Of a DNA stretch of 64,000 nucleotides, positions 1 through 18,600 are shown one piece after another. Positions within the stretch are counted from its first letter, which is position 1, and each line of letters opens with the position of its first letter. The notes under the pieces are model-generated. The model ran no database searches. It saw only the letters and a list, made by a program, of their open reading frames with translations, and was not told the DNA's origin. Position numbers and translations under genes: made by a program. The stretch is taken from NCBI GenBank assembly GCA_964247055.1, contig OZ176050.1, positions 8,122,001 through 8,186,000 on the forward strand. Reading direction: 5' to 3'. Source of the stretch: Paragordius varius. Lineage: Eukaryota > Nematomorpha.

Positions 1-44
1 TATATTTCTAATTGGATTACAGGTATTTAACATAATTATATAAG

Positions 45-4838
<4,794 letters not shown>

Positions 4839-5806
4839 ATTAGTTAATTTAAAATTTGACAAAATTATTATTATTATTATTCCTATGACTATTGATATTT
4901 GAAAATTAACTATTTTTACCTTTTTGACCAAATTTTTATTAACCACAGTTTGTTTATATATATATATAACTTTTTTACATGTTTTCCTTGTGAATATATT
5001 ATTAATCGCACAATTTATCTTTATTTTATTGTCCTTCCATTAGTCATTTAAATGTGATATAATATGCACACTATATTTATCTCTCGTTAGTCAACGCATT
5101 AGTCAATATTTATAGGATTGCTCACGTTTCAACGTTCGTGCCAAATTTGTTTGTCTCAATAATTTAATATAAATATTTTATTGTAAAAATTTCATTTTGT
5201 TTTCTCTACTATATTTCTTGTTTTCTCATTCCAGTGTTAAAAATAAATGTGTGTAATAATTAATCCTTAATTTATAATTATTAATTACATCTTTAAATGT
5301 TTGTTTGTACTGTAAATGTGTATTTGTTTTAGCAAAATATACACCATAAAGTCATTTATATGTACTTGAGCTAGTTTTCAAAATTATATTTGAATCTTGG
5401 GTTAATATCATATCATTTTTTTATTTTGATAAATAAAAGGTTACAAAGTTTGATGTCTAAGGTTCGGAATCAATGCCGACATATTTTCTTTTGGTTTTAC
5501 TTCAATCAAATAAAAATATCAATTTTTATTGTAAGACCTTAAAATAAAAAATCGCAAATTTAGTGCACTTTAAGCTAAATGAATTCGCTTGATGGTGCTA
5601 ATTATGTTTGTATAGCTAAACAGTGTTTATTTATTTGACTGACTTTTGAAAGTTGTCCATTTTTCAAACCCGTTAAAAAGAACTAGTTCTTGAAATGAAT
5701 GCAAAAAGCCTGGAATGATTAATGTTTTTATATAGACTTGAGTACAATAAAACCAAATTTTTCTATGTATATTGAGCATACAGGGAATTTTATGGATGGA
5801 TTAAAT
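4839..5806. other. Malic enzyme 3' flank, no gene seen
   Basis: AT-rich sequence with candidate polyadenylation signals (AATAAA at 5242 and about 5433). No coding exon or recognisable repeat was found. Confidence 0.5.
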
Positions 5807-6463
5807 CAATGGATCCCAACCTTTTTTTTGTTTACGCCCCACCAAATTGGGAAAAAAATTCTTGCCCCTTCCCCCCTTTTCCCAAAAAAAAACAAAGATA
5901 AAAATGCAAAATTTATATAATGTTTTAAAATTATAATCAATGAGATCCTTGTATCTGCAATTTTTAAAATATTTTTTCCATATCGGATGATCTTAATAAT
6001 TTGCTCCTGAGATTCTCATTAACCTTCAATTTTTCAGTTTAACCAAGGAGAATCCAGTTTTATATAAATACGGTGATCCAAAAGATATCTAAATACGTCA
6101 GGCAAATTGAGATAATTTTGGTAAAGGTTAGGCTCTTATATCCGAAATTTCTCCATATTTAGATTAGCATAGTGATTTTAATATTGATTCAACCCTAATG
6201 TATTGTCTCTACTTCTATCGAAATTCATCAACTGTATTAGCTTTTTAACGCTATTTTATTTTTATATATTATAATATTTAGTAAGAACCAGTAAAAAAAT
6301 AATTAAATACAATGTGCGAAATTAACAATCTAAAATATATATTTAATGTTATATAAACCAATTATCGAGGAATAGTAAAAATTAGTTTATTAGAATTTAA
6401 GGTCGTTTTTCAAAATTCTCGTCCCCACCCCCCCTCCCCCCTTTTTTCTTTTGGGAACCACTG
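5807..6463. mobile_element. hAT-type MITE, about 657 bp
   Basis: Left end CAATGGATCCCAACC and right end, reverse-complemented, CAGTGGTTCCCAAAAG, are imperfect terminal inverted repeats of hAT style. Flanking 8-mers GATTAAAT (5799-5806) and TATTAAAT (6464-6471) differ at one base and look like the target duplication. No transposase is inside. Confidence 0.72.
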
Positions 6464-7360
6464 TATTAAATATTATAAAGAGACTTTTTCTACAAATTTC
6501 GTTTAAGATTTTTATCACCGGGGAGCTATCTAATCATGTTCGCCACGAAATTTATATTATATTAAACAATAATCATTATAAACTTTAACCAGCGCTCAAA
6601 CTGTGCGCGACTCAACGTTTTGTGGATCATGAGAATTTTAGGACCAGCACAAATAATTGAAAAAAAGGTATTCAAAATTAATTGGCGCAATAGCAAAAAC
6701 TTTAAATATCAATTATGATTGTACTACAATACTTTGAATATAATATCATTGACAGAGGCATAGTTTTACTAATCGGGCTCTGCATGTGCCTCACAATCTA
6801 CAAAACTTAACATTAATTGTATTTATATGTTTTACTGAAATTCATCCAAAATATGTCTGTCCCATCCAAATTACAACCTTGATGGCCCAATTCATTTAAT
6901 ATTTCTCCGTATAAAAACATATTTTCTTTATATATAAGCCAAATAGTTTACTTGGACCATGATTGAATTCACAAATATTGGTTGTCCACAATTTTCAGGT
7001 ACATGTATCTATTAACTAATGCTATTTTCATAGAGTAGGACCCAGTGATCATTTCCGTGGATAAATTTGTTTCACCCATAAAAGGACATTATTATAAATA
7101 GGCATAATTACTGATTTGTTGATCATTTAAAATTCTTATCTGTAATCTTTTTAATTTAATTTCATAAACTTTGGTACGTCTCTTCTATTTTAAATTTTCA
7201 TTTTATATAACCAGTTTTTTTATGTCAGTCAAAAGATATTCCTTTTCCCTTGTTGATTTTCAAACGTATTCATTTTTAAACGTTCCAAAACAAAAAGAAG
7301 TTAAACAATTTACTACCGGTTCCTGTCAGTGAACGCCAAATTGACAAGTTAAATAACTTT
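6464..7360. other. No gene recognised
   Basis: AT-rich. A 22-bp stretch near 6868-6890 recurs near 7752-7774, a short dispersed or duplicated repeat. Nothing else is supported. Confidence 0.4.
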
Positions 7361-7400
7361 GTGAAGGTCATTTTATTGGGGTGTAGTAAGCGCAATAACA

Positions 7401-7783
7401 AAATTCCATTTATGCTTTTTCAGCCATTGCACAATGCCTTTTTAATATTTTGTTTTTTACAATTATTTGCCAGAAACATACCAATCAAATATGCTAATAT
7501 ACGGTACTTGAGCTCCAGCCCGAGTTATAAAAAAATTTTGTCCCGAAAAAGGGAAATATACAACTTAAATGGTTCATTCATTAACAAAAAAGACCAGGGA
7601 AAAGATGATTGCGCAACATTGATCTGTTTATCTTTTAATTGTTTTTCCCACAGATTTTTTCCCAAATTTCTATCAGTTGTAATATTAACTATACTCTTTT
7701 CATTTAATGTTTCACTAATTGCGTTAAAATTTCTACAAATCTCTATCTTTAATCCAAATTACAACCTTGATGGACAAATTTAA
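7401..7783 (+). other. Unassigned ORF, possible exon
   Basis: From the ATG at 7401 an open frame of about 127 codons begins with a hydrophobic, signal-peptide-like run (AFLIFCFLQLF) and has a second hydrophobic segment (VVILTILFSFNVSLIALKFL) near its end. I recognise no family. It lies upstream of the receptor-like gene, whose first exon is missing, so it could be an upstream exon of that gene, a separate small membrane-protein gene, or chance. No splice sites were established. Confidence 0.22.
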
Positions 7784-10700
7784 ATTAACTTTTAATATTC
7801 GGTTTAAAGCCAATTTTTCTCATGATAATTCAAAAAATGCTACACTGAAAATATTGCATAATTGAATTGAAGGTTATGATTTAATATAATAAAGACGTTT
7901 AAATGATAATTTCTTCCAACGATCATGAACTTTATTTTGACTGACACTGCTTTTAACTGGAATATAAAATTGAGAGCATGCATAAACACACTAGTCGACA
8001 AATTTGGACTTTTTCGAGCACCACCACTTAAAATTTTAAATTTTGACTAATTATAGTTTTCTAAAACCGATATTTTGATACCAATCAGAATTTTGAGAAA
8101 TTACAGATTTTTCAATTTTTCAAAAACAAGAGAAAATCGTCAGATAATCAAATATAACTTTATAATAAATATTATATTATAAAATTAATATCATATAATA
8201 AACGTTTTAAACTTTATTTTTTCAATATAAATTGTCATTTAAATATCAGGGGGGTTTAAACGTTAAAATTTTGTGTTTTTAAAGCTAATTTTAAACACGT
8301 ATAAATTTCATTGTGATTAACCTTCGATTTCAGATAGGCCATATTTTTGTTAGTTATAGTTATTTTTAGCACTTATTAGGGGTTTTCTCGGTTGATTCTT
8401 ACAAAAAATTATGTTATATATACGTAGTGGAAATAATATTTTGAAAATGATTGGATGCGCTATAATTTGAATTCAGATGAATGTTGGGCAGCCACTTTTA
8501 TTACCTCCATGATGGATACCCTTCCATAATTTTATGAAATACATTTATGACTTGAACTTATCTAATCTTCTTATTCGATTTAATGATAAAATTTGTCTAA
8601 CTCTATTCTGGGAATTGGTAATTTGACATGTCAATTTCCCTGGATTTTGCTGAAGTTGACTACGTTATATCATCTGCAGGTCTCTCCTAATGTGCTCTAC
8701 GATCACCTCATTATTGTGTATCCTTTGCCATATCTGGCATTATTATAGGATTGCTTAGGGGATTTTTGCAGAGCTTGTGCAGCCTCCCGGATTTATAACA
8801 CCACACCATACATTAGCCTATTTAGATTTTTAATATTTTTGATTTTTAATACTCTTTGGCTTTTATAATTTATTTTAAACATTCTTACAGTTACGTATTA
8901 TCTTTTATTTAATACATAGAATATTTAATTAATATATTCAATAAATGATATTTATTTATTGTATATAGTCTATTTCTATATCGAATAACAACCCGCTCGA
9001 TAAGAGGTATTTCTCGTGCAAATGAGATAGTAAACCTTCAGGAGCGATTTCGGGCAGTTTATATTTTAATATAAAGATCGACGGTATTTTAGATAAAGTT
9101 TTATTATATGGACCATCAATAACATTTTCTGCAGAGTCTTAGTTTAAAAAAATGTTTTGGGGTATTGTATACTGGGCTAGGTATAATTGGATGACCTTTG
9201 CATTTTCGTTCTAAAATTATAATGAAAAACCTGGCTCTGGAATAGCGTTTGTATCGACTTGCTCGTTTAATTTAAATATATGTACACGAGGAATAATTGT
9301 TTTTTTAAATTAAATACAAAATTAAATATTAAATTTTAAAAAAATTCTATTGGCCTTTGTTTTGGCCTTATGCCATTAGGTAACAGAAAATGCAAATATG
9401 GTGCAAAACCTTGTTGAGCAGTGTTATCATTTTGTTTTATCCATACGAAAACATATAGAAACAACCTTAAACAGCTCAATAATTTTCTAATCCAAAAGCT
9501 GTAATTTATTATTAATATATATATTAGCGCCGTCTTTGGCGCAGGTATGTAGTATAACTTTCGAATCGGTGCACTAGAACTATAAGGCAAACGTACGGTA
9601 CATATGGAGAGCAAACCATTTAATGGAACATAAATGATGGTTATATTTTGGATATTTATCTACTTATTTTAATTAAGAGAGAATTAAAAAGCCGATCATA
9701 GCGAATATTTAAACAATAAATGCGGACAGTTTACTGGGATCAAAACCGTGGCCGAAGACGTGGTCTTATTTTTTCAATTTTTGTCATTTTTATTTTTAAT
9801 ACAATCATAATACAATCAAAACTTTATTTATTAATAATATTTTCGATTTTCTTTTAATCATCAAAGTATATTTGATTTTTTGGAGGTTAGCTTACACGAA
9901 TGTTATGAATTATATGAAAAAATTTTTGCTACCAATTATTCGTATTTATTTAAAATTAAATACAAGTAAATTTTACAAAATATGACCAAATCATTATTAG
10001 ACCAACAATAAATAAATTGAAAATCAAAAATTTCATATATTAAAAACGGAATTATTGCCTGAACCGAGCTTTTTAAAAAAAATGTAGCATAGCGCTGCCT
10101 ATTTCTGCAACTAAATCCATGATCAATGTTTAGCATTTAGTGTGAAAATGATACAATAATATAGAATTGAATTTCACCATCAACATAAAAAATTTTCTTA
10201 TGGTCAAATTTGGTTTGACAATGTTTTGTGCTTATAATTTATGTTTATTTGAACAAAAAGCATAACTAATCAATTAAATGGCAAATTTTAAAACACTACA
10301 GTTTATTTAATAAACGACTGGTGTGACTTTGACATTATTTAGTTAGGCCTTTATACAAATATTTTTTCAGGTAAAAAATTTAAATAATTTAGATTAACCT
10401 AAGCAGCGAGAAAAACTGAATAATCATTTAACATTTTCCATGACTTAAGATGCAAATTGATTAGTTTTTGCACTGTAAACAATAAATCATAACATTAATG
10501 GTGTATTTATATTAATGAAATTTTTAATTATAATTAATAATGTACATCACATTATATCAATTATAATGATTTGAATTGTTTTATTTGGCAATTCAATTCA
10601 GATAAAAATAAGTCCAACGAAATTTGTCTCAAATTATGCCAGTGCCCCAATCTATCATTAAATATAATGATACGTTTTTTAAGCATGTTAGAGACAAGAA

Positions 10701-11542
10701 GAGTAATAAAATGTATATTAGATTTCTTTTTATCTTTTTTAATTTTTTCTAAGGAGTATATATACCCACACATCCAAATGTGACGTTTCTTAGAATCAAG
10801 TCACTATTATAATATATCGTTTAAACTTTGAACTAAAAATAATTTACTTAGAGATCATTTGTCTTGCCCCTGTAACAAAAAATACATAAAAAATGTCTAC
10901 CAACACTAAATTATTTAATTAGCTATTTAATAAAACGAACCTATAATACAAAGGTCGTTTTCAGTGTGAACTTTTATCCGAGATAAAAACACATTCATTA
11001 ATGGGTTATAAAACTCATCTATTTATCAATGTCAAAAAACTAAAATAATTTTCAAAACATTCATACCTCTTTTGTATAACGTCAAAGCCTTATATAAATT
11101 TGAAAGGAGGATAAAAATGTTTATAATGTCCTTTATTTATTAAGAATAAAATGCGAGTGAAAAATTTAGCTTGTGGCGTCCTAAATATCATTTATGTTTC
11201 ATCTTCCTTCATTTTTTCTCAAAAATTAATTGAAATTATATAGTAAGGTAAATAAATTTTGAAAATATGTACTAAACTTTATATTTTACAAAATATTTTC
11301 GTTTTAAGAATAAAATGTAAGAGAAAAAATACACTGTCCTTTTTACAAACGTGAACGTATAAAACGCAAAAGCGTGTTTCTGATGATATACATATGATAT
11401 AAAATTCGGACAATTTTGCCGTCTTCTTTTTTACTTTTGTCAATATTATGCTGAGTAAGATGTTCTTCCTTATTTTATATTTTTATTATTTTTACGCATG
11501 AAATATTTTGTACATGGTAATTATACATACTTAAATTTTTAG
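7784..11542. other. Long intergenic stretch or 5' intron of receptor-like gene, no gene recognised
   Basis: AT-rich. A somewhat GC-richer block at about 8470-8830 may be a decayed repeat but gave no recognisable protein on either strand. Open frames at 10561-10783 exist on both strands and are not convincing. A GCGCC..GGCGC palindrome near 9530 is noted only. Confidence 0.4.
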
Positions 11543-12621
11543 AGGCATCAAAGTGGTATCCAAAAAAATTCTTAATTTTGATTGATCTCGATAAAAAAGA
11601 AATAAATGTTGAATTCTCCAAACCACCTAGCATCTATCAATTTGATGCGCTCAAAATACAGCTATATAAAGTTTCTAGTTATAATGTTGGAAGATTCAAC
11701 CGAAGTGTTAAAAAAGAAAGTTTAGTTAGTTCGACTATTCTCAAATTAAAGGTATTTATTTTATATTTGGCATATATATATATATATAATATATTTGATA
11801 AGTAGAGATTTTAATATAAATATAGGATTTCGACAATAGAAACAAAACGACAATTGAGAAAATATTCGGTGATGTCTTGCCTGGCACTTACCATATTGTG
11901 GTATATTAGAATTATATATTGTATTTTGTTTTAAAAACAAATCATTAAGGCTATATAAATCGCCAATTTTTTATTCACTCATTGCCCGGTTAATATTGTA
12001 ATTTATACATCTCTTTAGCATAACAATTGAATGTATGTAATTGATCATAATATTAAATCATCAATTCATGTTGTTGCCTTTACATAACGAATTATAATTT
12101 ATAATAATAAAATAGATTCGTAAAGATATTTTTCAAAAAAACTCTTTAACAATTACTTTACATAAATACACCGGTCATGTAAGAAAACCAGTCTCGCCAG
12201 ACTTTGTCTATAGCAGTGGTACTCAGACCGTGGCAACGGACTGCATGCACCCCTAAAACGTTTTAAAAATCTTGAATTATTAATCAATTTTTGATGCACT
12301 TTTAGTGTATAAATATCTGCAAATGAGCTAAAGATCTACGAAATATTCATCGGTGTTGTATGGTTCACGACTCTTAAGATGAAAAATATTTTTTTTGTGA
12401 GTACCATTGGTCTATAGCGTTTTCTCAGCGTTAGGCTTTTATTTTGTCAGCTCTGGCTTTATTAATCCACCTATATCGTTTTAAGGCGCCCACGTTCTCG
12501 TTTTGCTTTTATATGACTGCAATCGTTTTTATAACAAATAAAATTTCGCCTTTCAATATGCCCAACCAACATAGTCTTTTTTTGTCATTCTTTCCACTAT
12601 CAATTTAACATCCATGACCTC

Positions 12622-12657
<36 letters not shown>

Positions 12658-15600
12658 CATATACGTAACTTCCTGAAAATTTTCCCAGTAACATTAAAAT
12701 GGCTTTATTCGATTGACACTGAGGTTAATCGACTTAATTGTATATCTTTCGCTTTGATATCAATATTTCCATGGCGCACCACGCTTAAAATGTTCTTTCA
12801 ATTCATTTTTTTAATTCTCAAATTATTAACGTTAGTAAACCACCCATTTGAACCAAACATTGCCCCCAAATATTGGCACCTTTTTTACCCTTCAAAGCCC
12901 AACCTTCATCAACCCTCATTTATTGATGTTCATAGGGTTGTGATTTTGACCCCCTTTTTCAAAAAAAGGGGGTCAGACCGGACCTAGGTCCGACCTAGGT
13001 CTGACCTAGGTCATACCATATGTTATTGCCAATAATAAATAACTACATACATAAATACTTGATTAAATTACATAAAAAGGTTTTTACATAAAGTATATAA
13101 TTTTTTAAAAGCATACTTTCACCAATACTGATAAAATTTATAAAATTAACGATCTTCATGGAATCATATATAAAGACCATAGAAAGTTTTAAATCACAGA
13201 AAGATAAGACTAACAATTTGGAATTTATTGAAACCTATTTATACTCTAATTGAACTATAAATGAAATAAATCCGAAAATGTTTATTTTCAACTATGTTAA
13301 GAGTTGAGGATGTAGAAAATTTCGCTAAATGTTTCTGGCTAATTTCTTCTTGAAAACAGAAATTTGTAAGTCTAAACTTAAGAAACTAAATACTTAGCTT
13401 GCATACCATCACCTTCTGTCATATACTTTATTTCATAAACTTCTTTTAGATGTTTCTTCATTCAGTTTTTATTTAAATATATAGTGTAATTGCATTTCTT
13501 GCATGTAAATTGATTTTTTTTATCGATAAATTTCCACAAGGCTGATTTCATTATGAGTATGTAAAAAAATGTATATCATCAAAATAATACATATATAAAT
13601 AATATAAGGTTTTGTTTCCCTAAAAATTGTAAAATTAATAAAATGAAAAAATAAAAAAAAATTGACCTAGGTCATTTATTTTCGTGGTCGTGACCATGGT
13701 CATGACCCAGGTCATGACCCTAAGTCATTGACTACTGGGCACAACCCTAGATGTTCACCACCAAAGATAATATATTCTGTTATGCCTCATCAGACCGCAT
13801 TCATTCAGTTTGATAACCCATTTGTTTACCGGTAATCAGATATAATGATTATGTCATCCGCATACATGAAATACCAACCTGACCGTTGATTAACATTTTT
13901 GGCTCCCTAATCACATATTATGAGTAACAACGGACTAAGCGATTTAATAGACGCCATGCTTTATGCAAAGGGTGATAGTCCTTACGTGGTAATTTTAGAG
14001 CGGCATTCATAAGTAATTTGTAGTAAATATAGCTTCGGCACATTTTTATGACGCAAATTCTACCAAATGGTTTATCTTGGAATTCTGTCATAACCTAATT
14101 TATATTAATAGAACCCATTGTAACGCTTTCTTTTTTGATTATACTTTTTAATAACCTCATAACTACATGACGGTCTATAGTTGACTTTTCTGGCATAATA
14201 CCCTTTTGATTTCCTTCCATAGCTAAATTTTCGATTATTTTTCAAACAATTTTATCGTGTGCGCCATGATGATGATTTCTATATAATTGTAAAGTTAAGC
14301 TTTTTCCATATAATTGAAATTTCTTAGGTTGTAACAATTTTATTGAAAACACGCTCCGTGAAATACATTCCTGCGTTTTCAAACACTTTCAACAATTTTT
14401 GCCCTTCAATCTTACAGTTCTAATTTTTGGCAAAATTGGATTCTACCTCACTATATGTGATTGCCTTTATTGGTCTATCAAAATTTCGTATGTCGGATAA
14501 AAGTATCTGCATACTCCTTCCTCTCACACATAATATTCTTTCCATCTTTAATATTTCCGCCAGCACGTTCCCATACGTTTTATGGTAGTTTTTATACTTT
14601 ATTAACCAGTGTCGCCTATTTAACTCATCTTATAAATTTACGTTTTTTTTCTTAACCTGATCAACTAAATTTTTTGTATTCCGCGTTTAAACTTCACTTA
14701 GCTCTATCATTATCTTCCTACTATATGTACTTTTGTTAAAGGCTTCTTTCCTGTGATTTTATTATCATCCGTTCATATCATAAAACCATGACTCTCTCTC
14801 TATGTTTGAGTTTTACCACCTACCTATGTATCCAAGTTTTAAAAATGTTGGTTAAACCATTTATTTAAAATGCTGGTAAAGTTAGCCAATTCATTTAAAA
14901 TGCCGGTATATTCAGCTAATCTATTAAAAATTCTGGGATACAAGTTTTTGTGAAAAAAGTGTTTAATTTAAGTATACAGAGAGGCATGGTTGTGTGATGA
15001 ACGGATGATAAAAAACGAGAAAGAGGTTTACAGTAATTGCCAGGTCTTTTATACGTAAGAATACAGTTTTTCTTTAAAAAATATCCATTTTCCTTTACGA
15101 TTTATCTTTTTTGCTGCAACGAGGCGTCAAATGTTTTAATAATGGTCCGAATACTAAAATTAGTTTTTAAAAAATAAGGATAATTTTTATTATTAATTTA
15201 TTTTGTATAGCTATTTCCAGAGCCGTACAATGATAAAGACGAATGTATTTGTCAGATTGAATACCTACAATGTTCGTGTCTAATGAACCAAAGTATCGAT
15301 TTCGACATACCAGACAGTATGATATTAAGGAATTTAGTTAATTTTTTAACCTCTACTGTAAAAACTTGAATATATATAAAATTTTCAATAATGAAGAATA
15401 CATATTTAACAATTAGGATTCTTTTTAAAAAAATCTTTAAATAAATTTATATTTCATAAAATTTTATGTAAATATTGGCAGCTCCTAACGATGCCGCTAT
15501 TTGGGGAAAATATCAACATATTCAAATCTCATTTCTTCCATCTCGTATTTCATCATTATCATCAAATATCTCATCTTCCTTTAATCAATCATTGGATTAC

Positions 15601-18600
15601 CATGTTTCAGCGTATAGAATTTTAGCTAAAATACTAATTTCCACATATCGAGGATGGAACGTTTTTAACCAATTTCAATTTACCCTAAATCTAATTAGTA
15701 ATAGGCATTTATCGAATAACACAAAAGGCACTATAAATGTGAATAGGGAGGCACAATATATTTTACCTCTAAATGTTGGCCACCAAAATAAAAAATATTT
15801 AAATAACTATAACGGAGCTAACTATTATACTAACCATTCCTTAAAAATGGATGGTCAAATCGTTATACGAGATGCCATATATTACAGGCATTATAAGCGC
15901 TATTACAATTCCAATCTTAGGAATTGGATTCATGAAATCTCACCTCCGAGAAATATGAAACGCTCTCAGAAAGCTTTAGTATATAGCACCCATATGCTTG
16001 ATAAAAAATCTACATTTAAACGGCAAATGAATTATACGAAGGAATCTTTACAGAACGATACCGATAATATGATGGAATATCGAATTGATTATTTCGATAA
16101 AAATTCTGAATATAATAATTTACATAAAAACATCCACAACATGATAATGGTAGACCAACAAACAATTATTCGGGTATATGGTTTATTTTATCGATAAAAT
16201 AAAAACCGTCAATTTTGACCATTTGACTATTAAGTTAGTTTTTTTCATGATATATTTAGAAAGTGTTTTGAAATGCAAATTTTTATTTGTAACAATTTAT
16301 TATTAAAATCTAATGACAAAGATTTTCCCAAAATATTAGGACCATTTAGGTTTTCAAAATTATTTTAAATGGGTATTCTATTTTATAGCATACGATTTTA
16401 ACAACTATCATAACAAATATTACCATTAAAAAATAATATTTAATGATTATAAATACGGAAATTTGACCACGAGCTCACAAAAAATACAAGCAAAAAATAT
16501 AATAGCTATGTATTCAGCTATGAATACAACTGCAAATACTCCTGAATATATTTCTACATTAAATCCGGATACTAACTCTGATTCTCCTTCTATTAAGTCA
16601 TAAGGGGTTCGATTTGTCTCTGCTAAAGCACACATTAACAGTAAAGCTATTAGGGGTACCAATAAATAATATATAAAATTTACTAGTGTAAAAATTTTAT
16701 AAGGGAATAAAAAAGTCACTAAGATTTTATTTATTGATATTTTATAGGATAAACATACGCAAGAATTAGAATGTACATTTAATGATATACCGCCCGGCAA
16801 ATACATGATCGAAGTTAAACCGTTGGAACCGAGCGAACATTTTTGCCTTTGTCGACTTAATTATTCTGGAAAATGTGTTGATTGTCATTCCTCTCACTCC
16901 AAAATGTTGGGTAAGTTTTAACAACCTTGCAATCATTTAAATAATATTTTCATAAAGTTATTAGTTTTTTTTGAATCTTTTACAATATCGATATATTTCT
17001 TTTCATTTGGGAAAATATAACTTTAAATAATCCAAATGTTCATAAACGAAATTATTTGTGTTAAATCTTAAATATAACATCTGTTAAAATGCAAAATTTA
17101 TGTAAAAAAAATATTAGGCTAAACCGTAAGTTAGCACACATGTTTACGTGCTAGACCTAATAATATTAATTATAAATATATACTTTTCAAACAATCTAAT
17201 TATATAATAATTTGATGCAAACATCACCAAAATTAAGAATTTTTTAATGAATTATTGTACGAAACCTCTCTTACTTTATCATATAAAACATATAAATTTA
17301 AGATAAATATTATCTATAATTAAAGTTTTTTTTCAATCACCTCGATTTTATTTACTATTTAGAATTGGCAAGTTTTATAAGTCAAGACTCATTAATTCGA
17401 AAGTATGGGAATAATTATAAACTCTTATTTGATACCCAATCAAATGACCTCAAAAATAATAATAACACAGCTAATTCTGCACGGCATTTTAAATTTAACC
17501 CAATCTTGTTTGGATCTGTATTATCCATTTTCGTTACTCTCCTATTTCTTATGTGTTTCATAATAATCATTGTCCGTATAACTTCAAAACGTGGTCGACA
17601 TAAAAAATTATCCTGGAAACTAAAAGTTAATCATCAGCTTTTACCAACAAATAATAACCCGATGGATGACACAATCATATTTTCTCAGTTACCCCAAAAT
17701 AAATTTGCAAAGCCCACAACCGCATTAACTATGGAAACGGAATTTCGTTTTTTCAACTTTGGTTTAAGGTTTATCGAATGGATGCCTAAAAATTATTGGC
17801 TGAAAAAAATATTCAAAGGTACGTATGAATTAAATACAGAAAATAATGGATTATATTTGAGATACTATCGGGTAACTTTATTAAATATTAGTGAATTTTA
17901 TTGTATGAAGCTCTTAAATTAATTTTATTTGTTTTTATGTTTAAAAGGTTAGTTTAAATTTTTGTTTACATATAATTTTTTTGCAATCTTTCAATCATTA
18001 TACAAAATCAGGGTTTTGGGCAAAGGTAATTGCGATTACATACACAGCGTTAAATATAATAATTTTATCTTTTATATATAAACTAAATTTTGATTATGCT
18101 TATACATTAATTATCAACAGTTCAAGTTGGTCCTCGAACAAGGTGACGCATGTCAAAAAATTTAAATATAAAGATTTGTTATTGAATTGCCCTTGTGAAA
18201 TTGTATACTTGTTCCAAATACTTAATAAAACCTGGCATAAATTATATAGTATCAAATGCATAACTGGCTTGTAAACTATGATTGTCCTAAGTGTATAATA
18301 TGCCTAGTTAATCGAAGTTTTAATTATCAGCTGTTCCGCTGCATTTAAATTATCTAAATTTTTTGGATTTCAAAGATATTATAATCGTCCTGAAAAATTA
18401 GTTTTTTTATAGATAAAACTAAAAAAATTTAACACAGACAATCCAAAATTTATAGGTTTGTATAGGAAACAATCAATAGATCCAATATATCAAATTAATC
18501 CTGACTCGTTTACCGAATTTGAATCGCAACCACTTATTCACAATAAAAAGTTTACAGATCGGCTACAGAAGGCTTTGAATTTAATATCTCCAAGTATTTT

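Larger units (their letters stand above)
12450..14980 (-). mobile_element. Decayed LINE (non-LTR retrotransposon), interrupted by a MITE
   Basis: On the minus strand the reverse-transcriptase active site MYADDI is readable near 13845-13865. [13 protein letters not shown] segment of the post-RT region lies near 12870, and a remnant of the usual LINE C-terminal region near 12560. The frame is broken many times. A hAT MITE (12933-13749) separates the RT core from the C-terminal part. Near 14830-14960 a unit of about 30 bp (AAATGCTGGTAAAGTTAGCC-like) occurs three to four times in tandem. Confidence 0.65.

Noticed and set aside
10561-10783. ORFs on both strands as genes
   Set aside because: Neither translation has recognisable family features or supported splice sites; probably chance in AT-rich DNA.
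16447-16806. ND1-like frame as a functional nuclear gene
   Set aside because: It is a fragment, antisense in an intron, with family-atypical insertions, and its right end (MYLPGG) is just the complement of a receptor exon.
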